Positions 8,193 through 16,053 of a stretch of DNA of 64,000 bases are shown piece by piece. Origin of the DNA: Oceaniglobus roseus. GTDB lineage: Bacteria; Pseudomonadota; Alphaproteobacteria; Rhodobacterales; Rhodobacteraceae. A program made the position numbers and the translations under genes. Every line of letters starts with the position of its first letter. Within the stretch, counting starts at the first letter, position 1. The notes beneath the pieces are model-generated. The model had not been told where the DNA came from. It ran no database searches and was given only the letters and a program-made list of their open reading frames with translations. Location of the stretch: assembly GCF_002869745.1 (NCBI RefSeq), contig NZ_PNOS01000008.1, positions 50,893-114,892 on the forward strand, read 5' to 3'.

Positions 8193-8929
8193 TCGCCAGC
8201 CTGCCCATGTACGACCGCCCCGAGACGGCAGCGGCCCACGACGCGCTCTGGGCCGGGATCCGCGAGGGGCTGCGTGCGCGGGGCGGGCAGGCGCCGGACG
8301 GGCTGACCCGCTCGGACGACCTCTGGGCGGTGTGGGAGGATCCGGGCCTGGTGCTGGGCCAGACCTGCGGCCTGCCCTTCCGCAGCCGTCTTCACGATCG
8401 CGTCACCCTGGTCGGCGCGCCCGACCTGCGCCTGCCCGATGCCGCGCCCGGGCACTACTACAGCGTGTTCGTGATCCGCCGCGGCGACTCCGGCGATCTC
8501 GCCGACTATGCCGCGCGCCGCTTCGCCTTCAACCAGGGCCACTCCCATTCCGGCTGGGCCGCGCCGCAGACCGTCGCCGCACGTCAGGGCTTCCGCTTCA
8601 CGCAGGGGGTCGAGACCGGGGCCCATGCGCAGTCGGCCCGCGCGGTGGCCGAGGGGCGCGCCGACATCGCCGCCATCGACGCCCACACATGGCGCGCGCT
8701 GACCGCCTTCGACGGCGACATGGTGCAGCGGCTCGAGGTCATCGGGCGCACCGACACCACCCCCGCCCCGCCCTACATCGCCGCCCGTGGCGCCGATGCC
8801 GACCTTCTGGCCGAGGTGCTGGAGCGCGCCTTCGACGGCCTCGCCGCGGCCCATGCCGACAGGCTCGGGATCGGGGGCGTGGTGCGGGTGCCGAAGGCCG
8901 CCTACATGGCCGTCCCCACACCGCCCTGA
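8189..8929 (+). CDS. PhnD/SsuA-type substrate-binding domain protein, no signal peptide
   Basis: This 246-aa protein belongs to the periplasmic-binding fold used by phosphonate (PhnD) and sulfonate binding proteins. It shows the early SLPMY strand, FAFNQGHSHSG and RADIAAIDAHTWRAL blocks. The start is a GTG overlapping the TerB stop by 4 nt; no ATG fits. There is no N-terminal hydrophobic segment, so unlike most relatives it looks cytoplasmic, or it is exported in an unknown way. No phosphonate permease or ATPase is next to it; the ABC genes downstream belong to the amino acid class. It may be a ligand sensor, but the function is unknown. Confidence 0.82.
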   Translation: MIASLPMYDRPETAAAHDALWAGIREGLRARGGQAPDGLTRSDDLWAVWEDPGLVLGQTCGLPFRSRLHDRVTLVGAPDLRLPDAAPGHYYSVFVIRRGDSGDLADYAARRFAFNQGHSHSGWAAPQTVAARQGFRFTQGVETGAHAQSARAVAEGRADIAAIDAHTWRALTAFDGDMVQRLEVIGRTDTTPAPPYIAARGADADLLAEVLERAFDGLAAAHADRLGIGGVVRVPKAAYMAVPTPP

Positions 8930-8996
8930 AGGCGGGCAGGCGCGCGGCGAAAGGCGGTTTCGCAGGCATTTCCCCACGTCATTTGACGAATAGGAA

Positions 8997-9026
8997 TTGC
9001 AATGCCCGGGGTTCTCCGCCCTAAAT
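8997..9026 (+). promoter_or_regulatory. Weak candidate promoter of the ABC transporter operon
   Basis: TTGCAA (8997-9002) and CTAAAT (9021-9026) are spaced by 18 nt, ending 30 nt before the GTG of the ATPase gene. The stretch also contains the direct repeat AAATGC-gggc-AAATGC (9023-9038), which might be a regulator half-site pair. Assignment is tentative. Confidence 0.3.
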
Positions 9027-9056
9027 GCGGGCAAATGCAGCAAAACAGATCACCGC

Positions 9057-9833
9057 GTGCCTGACACCGCCCCGCCCGTCATCGAGATCCGCGACCTGCA
9101 CAAGAGCTATGGACCGCTCGAGGTGCTGAAGGGCATCGACCTGACCGCGCCCAAGGGCCATGTCGTGTCTCTCATCGGCTCCTCGGGGTCGGGGAAGTCC
9201 ACGCTGCTGCGCTGCGCCAACCTGCTGGAGGACAGCCAGCAGGGCGAGATCCTGTTCGAGGCCGAGCCGATCCGCTGGAAGGGCACCGGGGCGAACCGGC
9301 ATCCGGCGGACCGCAGGCAGGTCACGCGCATCCGCACCAACCTGTCGATGGTGTTCCAGCAGTTCAACCTCTGGGCCCACATGACGATCCTGCAGAACGT
9401 GATGGAGGCGCCGGTGACGGTGCTGAAGCGCGACCCGAAGGAGGTCGAGGAGAAGGCGCGCGGCTATCTCGACAAGGTCGGCATCGGCGACAAGTGCGAC
9501 GCCTACCCGGCGCAGCTTTCGGGCGGCCAGCAGCAGCGCGCCGCCATCGCCCGGGCGCTCTGCATGGAGCCGAGGGCGCTGCTCTTCGACGAACCCACCT
9601 CCGCCCTCGACCCCGAGCTCGAACAGGAGGTGGTGCGCGTCATCAAGGCGCTCGCCGACGAGGGGCGCACGATGCTGCTCGTCACCCACGACATGAACAT
9701 GGCCCGCGACTGCTCGGACCATGTCGTGTTCCTGCACCAGGGCCGGATCGAGGAACAGGGCGCGCCCGCCGACCTGTTCGGCGCGCCGAAGACCCAGCGG
9801 CTGCAGCAGTTCCTCAACGCGACCGGCGCCTGA
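9057..9833 (+). CDS. Polar amino acid/opine-type ABC transporter ATP-binding protein
   Basis: This 258-aa ATPase is of the HisP/GlnQ class. Walker A is GSSGSGKST, signature LSGGQQQRAAIARALCMEP, Walker B LLFDEPTSALDPE, and switch VTHDM. It energises the inner-membrane permease pair encoded downstream. The GTG at 9057 is chosen because the conserved domain (VIEIRDLHKSYG) starts soon after; an ATG at 9002 would add an uncharacteristic tail. It is the first gene of a run ATPase, binding protein, permease, permease, PuuA-like ligase. That context points to uptake of a polyamine, guanidino compound or basic amino acid that is then gamma-glutamylated. Confidence 0.92.
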   Translation: MPDTAPPVIEIRDLHKSYGPLEVLKGIDLTAPKGHVVSLIGSSGSGKSTLLRCANLLEDSQQGEILFEAEPIRWKGTGANRHPADRRQVTRIRTNLSMVFQQFNLWAHMTILQNVMEAPVTVLKRDPKEVEEKARGYLDKVGIGDKCDAYPAQLSGGQQQRAAIARALCMEPRALLFDEPTSALDPELEQEVVRVIKALADEGRTMLLVTHDMNMARDCSDHVVFLHQGRIEEQGAPADLFGAPKTQRLQQFLNATGA

Positions 9834-9869
9834 CGCCGCCGCCAATAAACCACCCAAAGGGAGACCAAG

Positions 9870-10604
9870 ATGAACAGACTGATCCTCACCGCCGCGGCCC
9901 TCGGCCTCAGCGCGGCCATGACGATGGGCGCCTCCGCCCAGCAGACCGTGCGCATGGGCACCGAGGGCGCCTATCCTCCGTACAACTTCATCAACGACAA
10001 GGGCGAGGTGGACGGCTACGAGCGCGAGCTTGGCGACATGCTGTGCGAGATGGTCGGCGTGACCTGCGAATGGGTGACGAACGACTGGGATTCGATCATC
10101 CCGAACCTCGTCTCGTCCAACTACGACACGATCATGGCCGGCATGAGCATCACGCCCGAGCGCTCCGAGGTCATCGCCTTCACCCAGAACTACATCCCGC
10201 CCGCCGCCTCGGCGTATGTCGCGCTGTCGGACGGCGTCGACGTGACCAGCGGCGTCATCGCCGCCCAGACCTCGACCATCCAGGCCGGCCACGTCGCCGA
10301 CAGCGGCGCGACGCTGCTGGAGTTCGCGACCCCGGACGAAACCGTGGCCGCGGTGAAGAACGGCGAGGCCGACGCAGTCTTCGCCGACAAGGACTACCTC
10401 GTGCCGATCGTCGAGCAGTCGGGCGGCCAGCTCGTCTTCGTGGGCGAGGACGTGCCGCTTGGCGGCGGGGTCGGCATGGGCCTGCGCCAGAGCGACACCG
10501 AGCTCCGGGACAAGTTCGACGCCGCCATCGGCAAGCTGAAGGAAGAGGGCAAGCTGAACGAGATGATCAAGAAGTGGTTCGGCGAGAACGCCACCGTATA
10601 CTGA
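9870..10604 (+). CDS. Periplasmic polar amino acid/polyamine-type substrate-binding protein
   Basis: This 244-aa solute-binding protein (SBP_bac_3 fold) has a cleavable signal peptide, MNRLILTAAALGLSAAMTMG, with cleavage at ASA. The mature chain begins RMGTEGAYPPYNFIND, the typical first strand with its ligand-contact YPPY. NYDTIMAGMSITPERSE follows, another family hallmark. It captures ligand in the periplasm and delivers it to the two permeases. The gene is followed by a terminator-like hairpin, which would make this subunit more abundant than the permeases. Substrate is inferred from the adjoining gamma-glutamyl ligase, not from the binding site. Confidence 0.9.
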   Translation: MNRLILTAAALGLSAAMTMGASAQQTVRMGTEGAYPPYNFINDKGEVDGYERELGDMLCEMVGVTCEWVTNDWDSIIPNLVSSNYDTIMAGMSITPERSEVIAFTQNYIPPAASAYVALSDGVDVTSGVIAAQTSTIQAGHVADSGATLLEFATPDETVAAVKNGEADAVFADKDYLVPIVEQSGGQLVFVGEDVPLGGGVGMGLRQSDTELRDKFDAAIGKLKEEGKLNEMIKKWFGENATVY

Positions 10605-10614
10605 TCGCGAACCT

Positions 10615-10651
10615 GCGGGGGCGGAGGACCGCCGCCCCTGCTTCTTCCTTG
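10615..10651 (+). terminator. Intercistronic terminator/attenuator after the binding-protein gene
   Basis: GGGGCGG (10618-10624) pairs with CCGCCCC (10632-10638), extended by GCG/TGC with one wobble, then TTCTTCCTTGT follows. It lies 10 nt past the stop. Partial termination here is a known way to raise binding-protein level over the permease. Confidence 0.55.
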
Positions 10652-10708
10652 TAAAGATACCCGAATCCCCGGCGCCCGCCGCCGGAGCTGCCCGAAGGAC
10701 GACGCGCC

Positions 10709-11590
10709 ATCCTTTCCTGCACCGATCCGAAGACGCTGGAAGGTCTCCACTGGCTGGCCTGCTACCTGCTGACGGGCAAGCACATGGCCTTCTACGGCTC
10801 CTTCGGCACGGTGCTGCTGCTGCTTGCCGTCACCGCGCCGGTGGCGCTGGCCTTCGGCTTCCTCGGGGCCATGGCCGCGCGCTCGCACTTCCTGCCGCTG
10901 CGGTGGTTCGGCAAGGGCTACACCGCGATCGTGCGCGGCGTGCCCGACATCGCCTTCTTCCTGTTCTTCGTCATCGCCCTCGACCAGGGGATCGAGTACC
11001 TGCGCCTGCTCTACAAGTGCCCGGGCTGGGACCAGCCGGTGCGCCAGGGCAACGACTTCGTCGTCTGCGCCGCGGCGAAGATGCCGCTCTCCTCGGCGCC
11101 CCAGTGGGTGCACGAGGTCTACGGGTTCGCGCTGGCCGTCTTCACCTTCGCCATCGTCTTCGGCGCCTTCGCGGCCAACGTGCTTTACGGCGCGATGCGC
11201 GCCGTGCCCCGCGCCCAGCTGGAAACGGCCGAGGCCTACGGCATGACGAACCGCCAGAGCTTCTGGCGCATCCTCGTGCCGCAGATGTGGGTCTATGCGC
11301 TGCCGGGGCTGTCGAACCTCTGGATGATCCTGATCAAGGCGACGCCGCTGCTGTTCCTGCTCGGGGTCGAGGACATCGTCTACTGGGCGCGCGAACTGGG
11401 CGGCGCCAAGACGCAGATCTACGAATACCCCCACGGCGACTGGCGCCTCTACTACTTCCTCGCGCTGCTGGTCTTCTACCTCGGCCTCACGCGGATCTCG
11501 GAAATCGTGCTGGCCCGGCTCTCCGCCCGCCTGTCCCACGGGCAGGCCACGGCGGCGGGCGAGGCGCAGCGGAAGGCGGCGGCGGCATGA
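10709..11590 (+). CDS. Amino acid-type ABC transporter permease 1
   Basis: This inner-membrane permease of the HisM/HisQ class has hydrophobic segments such as FGTVLLLLAVTAPVALAFGF. The cytoplasmic coupling (EAA-type) loop is ETAEAYGMTNRQSFWRILVPQ. The first ATG in frame is at 10784 (268 aa) but has no ribosome site. The frame stays open upstream and encodes LSCTDPKTLEGLHWLACYLL, which reads like genuine permease N-terminus. GAAGGA (10694-10699) sits at good spacing from an ATC codon at 10709, so a rare ATC start is proposed. The 3' end and family are certain; the start is not. A 112-nt gap with two hairpins separates it from permease 2. Confidence 0.85.
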   Translation: MLSCTDPKTLEGLHWLACYLLTGKHMAFYGSFGTVLLLLAVTAPVALAFGFLGAMAARSHFLPLRWFGKGYTAIVRGVPDIAFFLFFVIALDQGIEYLRLLYKCPGWDQPVRQGNDFVVCAAAKMPLSSAPQWVHEVYGFALAVFTFAIVFGAFAANVLYGAMRAVPRAQLETAEAYGMTNRQSFWRILVPQMWVYALPGLSNLWMILIKATPLLFLLGVEDIVYWARELGGAKTQIYEYPHGDWRLYYFLALLVFYLGLTRISEIVLARLSARLSHGQATAAGEAQRKAAAA

Positions 11591-11630
11591 GACCCGTCAA
11601 CATCCCGCACCTGGCGACCTCACTTTCCGC

Positions 11631-11674
11631 GACATCGTTCCGCCGCGATGTCACGCCCGGCGGCAAAGCCGGGC
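11631..11674 (+). repeat. Two tandem perfect hairpins between the permease genes
   Basis: Hairpin 1: GACATCG (11631-11637) with CGATGTC (11646-11652), 8-nt loop. Hairpin 2: GCCCGGC (11655-11661) with GCCGGGC (11668-11674), loop ggcaaa. The two perfect 7-bp stems are 2 nt apart and fill most of the 112-nt gap between two genes that normally abut. They may tune or protect the mRNA, or be a remnant of a palindromic interspersed repeat. Confidence 0.55.
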
Positions 11675-11702
11675 AGTCCCCCACGGACGGAGGCGCCCGG
11701 CC

Positions 11703-12542
11703 ATGAGCTGCCTCGACACCATCCATGCCTACGCCTTCCGCTCCCTCGGCTATGGCGAGCGGCTGCTGCCCCGGACCGACTTCACGCTCTGCGAGCAGTT
11801 TACGCTGATCGGCTCGGGGCTGATCTGGAACCTTTACTTCGGCATCCTGGCCCTCGCCTTCGGCTTCTTCCTCGCCACCGCCGTCGGCCTTGCCAAGGCC
11901 AGCCCCTCGGCATGGCTCCGGAAACCCGCCGAGTGGTTCGTCTTCGTCTTCCGGGGCTCGCCGCTCTTCATCCAGTTCTTCCTGGCCTACGAGTCCTTCG
12001 TGCTGCTGCCGAAGCTCGGCTACGACCTGAACCTCGGCTTCACCCAGATCACGCTCGGCACCAGCTGGCTGACCAAGGCCTGGGCGGGGGCGCTGATCGT
12101 GCTGTTCCTGAACACCGCCGCCTACACGGGCGAAATCTTCTACGGCGCGCTGCGCTCGATCCCGAAGGGCGACCTCGAGGCGGCGGACGCCTACGGCTTC
12201 ACCGGCTGGAACCGGTTCCGCAAGATCACCTGGCCGACCATGCTGCGCCTGGCTTGGCCCGCCTACACGAACGAGGCGATCTTCCTCTTCCACGCCACCA
12301 CGCTCGTCTATTTCTCGGGCTTTCCGGCCTGGCAGCAGCGGGGCGACGCGCTCTATTACGCCAGCTACTTCGCCGACAAGACCTTCAACCCCTTCATCCC
12401 CTACCCGATCCTCGCGGGCTATTTCATCCTGCTGACGCTCTGCGTCATCACGGTGTTCGGCCTTGTGAACCGGCGCCTGAACCGGCATCTGCCTTCGGAC
12501 CGGCGGGGCAAGCTCCGCATCCGACCCCAGGTGATCCGATGA
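11703..12542 (+). CDS. Amino acid-type ABC transporter permease 2
   Basis: This 279-aa inner-membrane permease is the partner of the upstream one. It begins MSCLDTIHAYAFRSLGYGER and then has about five membrane segments (for example LYFGILALAFGFFLATAVGL). The coupling loop is DLEAADAYGFTGWNRFRKIT. The ATG follows GGACGGAGG. Its stop overlaps the start of the PuuA-like ligase gene by 4 nt (ATGA), tying uptake to the first catabolic step in translation. Together with permease 1, the ATPase and the binding protein it completes a four-part importer. Confidence 0.92.
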   Translation: MSCLDTIHAYAFRSLGYGERLLPRTDFTLCEQFTLIGSGLIWNLYFGILALAFGFFLATAVGLAKASPSAWLRKPAEWFVFVFRGSPLFIQFFLAYESFVLLPKLGYDLNLGFTQITLGTSWLTKAWAGALIVLFLNTAAYTGEIFYGALRSIPKGDLEAADAYGFTGWNRFRKITWPTMLRLAWPAYTNEAIFLFHATTLVYFSGFPAWQQRGDALYYASYFADKTFNPFIPYPILAGYFILLTLCVITVFGLVNRRLNRHLPSDRRGKLRIRPQVIR

Positions 12543-13867
12543 ACCTCGAAGACCATCCCGAAATCCGCACGATCCGCGTCGCCGCGGCCGACCTGAACGG
12601 CCAGGCGCGCGGCAAGCGCATGCCGGCGCACCTCGCGGGCAAGGTGATGGAGGACGGCACCCGCTTTCCGCTGTCGGTCATGTTCCTCGACATCTGGGGC
12701 GAGGACATCGACGACAGCCCGCTGGTCCACCAGGCGGGCGACCCCGACGGTGTGCTGTTCCCGACCGAGCGCGGGCTGCTGCCGATGCCCTGGCTCGACG
12801 CCCCCACGGCGCTGCTGCCGCTCTGGATGTTCTACGAGGACGGCCGCCCGTTCGAGGGCGATCCCCGCCACGCCCTCGCCTCCGTCCAGCGCCGCTTCAA
12901 GGAGATGGGGCTGACCCCCGTGGTCGCGACCGAGCTGGAGTTCTACCTGATCGACGATTCCGGCAAGGACCTGCGCGTGCCGCTCTCCCCCCGCTCGGGC
13001 AAGCGGCGCACGGGGGCCGAGATCCTGAGCCTGCGCGCCCTCGACGCCTGGGACAACTTCTTCACCGATCTCTACCGCGCCTGCGAGGCGATGGACATCC
13101 CGGCCGAGACGATCATCTCCGAGGCGGGCCGCGGCCAGTTCGAGGTGAACCTGACCCATGTCGCCGACCCGCTGAAGGCCGCCGACGATGCCTTCCTGTT
13201 CAAGCTGCTGGTGCGCGGCATGGCCCGGAAGCACGGCTTCGCGGCGTCATTCATGGCGAAACCTTACGAGGAGCATGCGGGCAACGGGATGCATGTCCAC
13301 TTCTCGATCGTCAACGCGCGGGGCGAGAACATCTTCGACAACGGCGGCCCCGAAGGCACCGAGGCGCTGCAGCATGCCATCGCGGGCTGCATCGCGGCGA
13401 TGCCGGGCTCGACCCTGCTCTTCGCGCCCCACGGCAACAGCTACGACCGGTTCGTGCCCGGCGCCCATGCGCCCACCGCGATCGCCTGGGGCTACGAGAA
13501 CCGCACGGCGGCGATCCGCGTGCCCGGCGGCAACCACAAGGCGCGGCGGATCGAGCATCGCGTGGCGGGCGGCGACGTGAACCCCTACCTGATGATCGCC
13601 TGCATCCTCGGTGCCGCGCTGAACGGGCTGGAGGACAGGCAGCTGCCGCCGCCGCCGATCACCGGCAACGCCTATGCGCTGGACCTGCCGCAGATGCCGA
13701 CCACCTGGGAGACCGCCATCGACGCCTTCGAGAAGGATCCCCTCGTCGCCCGCATCCTGCCGCCCGAGATGATCTCGAACTTCGTGATGACGAAGCGGCA
13801 GGAGCTGTTCTATCTCGCCGAGCTGACCGAGACCGAGAAGGTCGAACTCTACCTCGACACGGTCTGA
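12539..13867 (+). CDS. Glutamine synthetase-like gamma-glutamyl-amine ligase (PuuA type)
   Basis: This 442-aa ATP-dependent ligase of the glutamine synthetase fold probably joins glutamate to an amine, as PuuA does with putrescine. Catalytic blocks are visible: TELEFYLI, EAGRGQFEVNLTH, GNGMHVHFS, NSYDRFVPGAHAPTAIAWGY and ENRTAAIRVP, then RIEHRVAGGDVNPYL. It lacks the adenylylation-loop features of housekeeping GlnA. The ATG overlaps the upstream permease stop by 4 nt, placing it in the transporter operon. A second homologue lies at 16706-18076, so this one may use a different amine. The amine specificity is inferred only from context. Confidence 0.88.
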   Translation: MNLEDHPEIRTIRVAAADLNGQARGKRMPAHLAGKVMEDGTRFPLSVMFLDIWGEDIDDSPLVHQAGDPDGVLFPTERGLLPMPWLDAPTALLPLWMFYEDGRPFEGDPRHALASVQRRFKEMGLTPVVATELEFYLIDDSGKDLRVPLSPRSGKRRTGAEILSLRALDAWDNFFTDLYRACEAMDIPAETIISEAGRGQFEVNLTHVADPLKAADDAFLFKLLVRGMARKHGFAASFMAKPYEEHAGNGMHVHFSIVNARGENIFDNGGPEGTEALQHAIAGCIAAMPGSTLLFAPHGNSYDRFVPGAHAPTAIAWGYENRTAAIRVPGGNHKARRIEHRVAGGDVNPYLMIACILGAALNGLEDRQLPPPPITGNAYALDLPQMPTTWETAIDAFEKDPLVARILPPEMISNFVMTKRQELFYLAELTETEKVELYLDTV

Positions 13868-13870
13868 GGG

Positions 13871-15160
13871 TCAGAGCCCCAGCCGGTCCCGCAGCGCGTA
13901 CCAGCTCATCGCGGCGACAAGGAGCGGCGCGCGCAGCGCGGGGCCACCGGGGAACCGCGCCGCCTTCACCGCCGCCATGGCATCGAACTGCCCCGCATCG
14001 CCCGCCACCGCGCGGGCGATCATCCTTCCGGCCATGGTGGCCAGCGCCACGCCGTGCCCGGAATAGCCCGAGGCGGTGTAGATCCCGTCGCGGCGGGCGA
14101 AATGCGGCATCCGGTTCATGGTGATCGCCAGCGTCCCGCCCCAGGCATGGGTGATCCCGACGCCCTTCAGCTGAGGATAGACCGACAGCATCGGCGGCAC
14201 CACGACCGACCCGATGTCCCGCGGGAAGCGGTAGCCATAGCTCTCGCCGCCGCCGAACAGCAGGCGGCGGCCCTCGGTCAGCCGCCAGTAGTTCACCACG
14301 AAGCGGTCGTCGGCGACGGCGGGGCGCCCGGGCAGGATCTCGGGGAAGCGGTCGCCGAGCGGCTCGGTCGCCACGATATAGTTGTTGATCGGCATGACCC
14401 GCGCGGCGACGTCCTGTTCAATCGTGCCGAGATAGCCGTTGCAGGCCAGCACGACGTGATCGGCCCTGACCTCTCCGGCGTCGGTCTTCACGATCCCCCG
14501 CGCGACATGGTTCACCCGCGCGCCCTCATGGATCCGCACCCCCGCCGCCACCGCCGCCCGCGCGAGACCGAGCGCGAAGGCGAGCGGGTGGATGTGCCCC
14601 GCGCCGCGGTCCAGCACACCTCCGGCATAGGCCTTCGATCCCGTGAGTGCCGCCACGCCCGCCCGGTCCAGCGCCTCGATCCGGTCATAGCCGTAATCCC
14701 GCGCCAGCCGCTCCGCATGGCGGCGGTGCGCGTCGACCTCCGAGGCCGAGCGCTGCACCTCCGCGATCCCGTCCCGCCAGGCGGCGCCCCCGGCGTGGCG
14801 CCGCGCAAGGTCGCGCACCAGCGCCTTCGCCTCCTCCGCGATCTCCCACAGCAGCCGCGCCTGCCCCGGCACCCGCTTCTCCAGCCAGTCCTGGTCCTGC
14901 CGCTGGCCGCTGCCGACCTGGCCGCCGTTGCGCCCCGACGCGCCGAAGCCGACCCGCTGCGCCTCCAGCAGCACCACCGAGAACCCGGCCTCCGCCAGGT
15001 GCAGCGCCGCCGACAGGCCCGTATAGCCGCCGCCGACAACGCAGACATCGGCCCCCGCCTCGCCCTGAAGCGGCGGGAAGGGCGCGAGGGGCTCGACGCT
15101 CCCGGCGTACCAGCTTGCGGGATAGGCGCCGGGGCGGTCGTTCGCTGTGAGAAGGTCCAT
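13871..15160 (-). CDS. puuB: FAD-dependent gamma-glutamylpolyamine oxidase (PuuB type)
   Basis: This 429-aa flavoprotein of the DAO family has dinucleotide-binding motif VVGGGYTG at residues 41-48, an acidic residue ending the second strand (VVLLEA), and the GASGRNGGQ block typical of gamma-glutamylputrescine oxidases. Expected role: oxidative deamination of the gamma-glutamylated amine to an aldehyde, releasing ammonia and peroxide. katG lies 9 kb away. The start at 15160 (MDLLTANDRPGAYPASWYA) matches the family; an upstream Met would add 36 residues of unlikely composition. It converges on the PuuA-like gene with only 3 nt between stops. Confidence 0.87.
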   Translation of the reverse strand: MDLLTANDRPGAYPASWYAGSVEPLAPFPPLQGEAGADVCVVGGGYTGLSAALHLAEAGFSVVLLEAQRVGFGASGRNGGQVGSGQRQDQDWLEKRVPGQARLLWEIAEEAKALVRDLARRHAGGAAWRDGIAEVQRSASEVDAHRRHAERLARDYGYDRIEALDRAGVAALTGSKAYAGGVLDRGAGHIHPLAFALGLARAAVAAGVRIHEGARVNHVARGIVKTDAGEVRADHVVLACNGYLGTIEQDVAARVMPINNYIVATEPLGDRFPEILPGRPAVADDRFVVNYWRLTEGRRLLFGGGESYGYRFPRDIGSVVVPPMLSVYPQLKGVGITHAWGGTLAITMNRMPHFARRDGIYTASGYSGHGVALATMAGRMIARAVAGDAGQFDAMAAVKAARFPGGPALRAPLLVAAMSWYALRDRLGL

Positions 15161-15292
15161 GGGCGGGATATGCGACGGTTCGCCGTGCCTGCCAAGGCTT
15201 CCCGGCGGAATGGGCATGAAAATCCGGAACCGATCAGAGCCCGGCGAGGCGTGCCGAGGCGACCGCACCCTGCCGAGGCGGCGGCATCCACC

Positions 15293-15982
15293 CTACCCCT
15301 TCCCGGCCCGCATCAGCGCCACATACTCCCGCAACAGCCCCACCCGGCGCGGGCGGAACGAAGCGCCCGCCAGCGCCGCGCCGCAGATCCGCTCGATCCG
15401 GAACTTGCGGAAGCCTTCGCGCAGGCAGCACCAGGCCAGCAGCACCGTCGTGTCTTCGAGGTAGGTGATCGCCAGCGGCCAGATCCGCCGCCGGGTCTCG
15501 GTCCCTTCCGCATCGCGGTACCCGATGTCCAGCGCCTCTTCCTCCCAGCAGGCGCGGCGCAGGAGGCTCAGATCCACCGTCGCGACCGGCGGCCGCCCGT
15601 AGCGATGCACCCGGACCACCGCGTGGGCCGCCTGCCTCTGCTGCCGCTCGGTCAGCGAGGCGACGATCTTCGACAGCGCCGCCTCGGCCGCGGCCACAAG
15701 CTCGGGATCGCCGCGGTAGGTGACTTCGCCAAGGCCCATCACCAGCGCCTCGATCTCGATCCGCGAGAAGCTCTGGGGCGGCAAGCCGGGATCCTCGGTC
15801 AGGGTATAGCCGTATCCCGCCGCCCCCTCGATCCCCGCCCCCGCCCGGCGCAGCGCCTCGATATCGCGGTAGAGCGTGCGTTCCGAGACCTCCGTCTCGG
15901 CCGCCAGCCGTGCCGCCGTAACCGGCCCGGGCAGGCTGCGCAGGGCTTGCAGGAGAAGGAGAAGGCGATCGGACCGGGCCAT
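15293..15982 (-). CDS. WYL-domain (YafY-type) transcriptional regulator
   Basis: This 229-aa DNA-binding protein has an N-terminal DeoR/YafY helix-turn-helix (RLAAETEVSERTLYRDIEAL, about residues 22-41) and a C-terminal WYL ligand-sensing domain (RRRIWPLAITYLEDTTVLLA then RKFRIERI). The start at 15982 has a CAGGAG ribosome site 4 nt upstream; upstream Mets are unsupported. It is divergent from a glutathione transferase gene with a 71-nt shared gap, so it most likely controls that gene and itself. A sequence complementary to its ribosome site (16004-16009) lies 11 nt upstream and could mask it. Confidence 0.88.
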   Translation of the reverse strand: MARSDRLLLLLQALRSLPGPVTAARLAAETEVSERTLYRDIEALRRAGAGIEGAAGYGYTLTEDPGLPPQSFSRIEIEALVMGLGEVTYRGDPELVAAAEAALSKIVASLTERQQRQAAHAVVRVHRYGRPPVATVDLSLLRRACWEEEALDIGYRDAEGTETRRRIWPLAITYLEDTTVLLAWCCLREGFRKFRIERICGAALAGASFRPRRVGLLREYVALMRAGKG

Positions 15983-16053
15983 GGCGCTCCTGCCGGGAAT
16001 TGTCAGGAGGGTGGGCGTATTCCGGGGGCATCGCAACCCGGAAAGGCCATGCC

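Noticed and set aside
8983..9056. Possible sigma-54 promoter before the ABC operon
   Set aside because: GG and GC elements are not at the required 10-nt spacing; a weak sigma-70 pattern fits better.
11648..12538. In-frame upstream extension of the PuuA-like gene through the permease gene
   Set aside because: The permease occupies this stretch in another frame with clear membrane segments, and the ATGA junction at 12539 gives a natural start.
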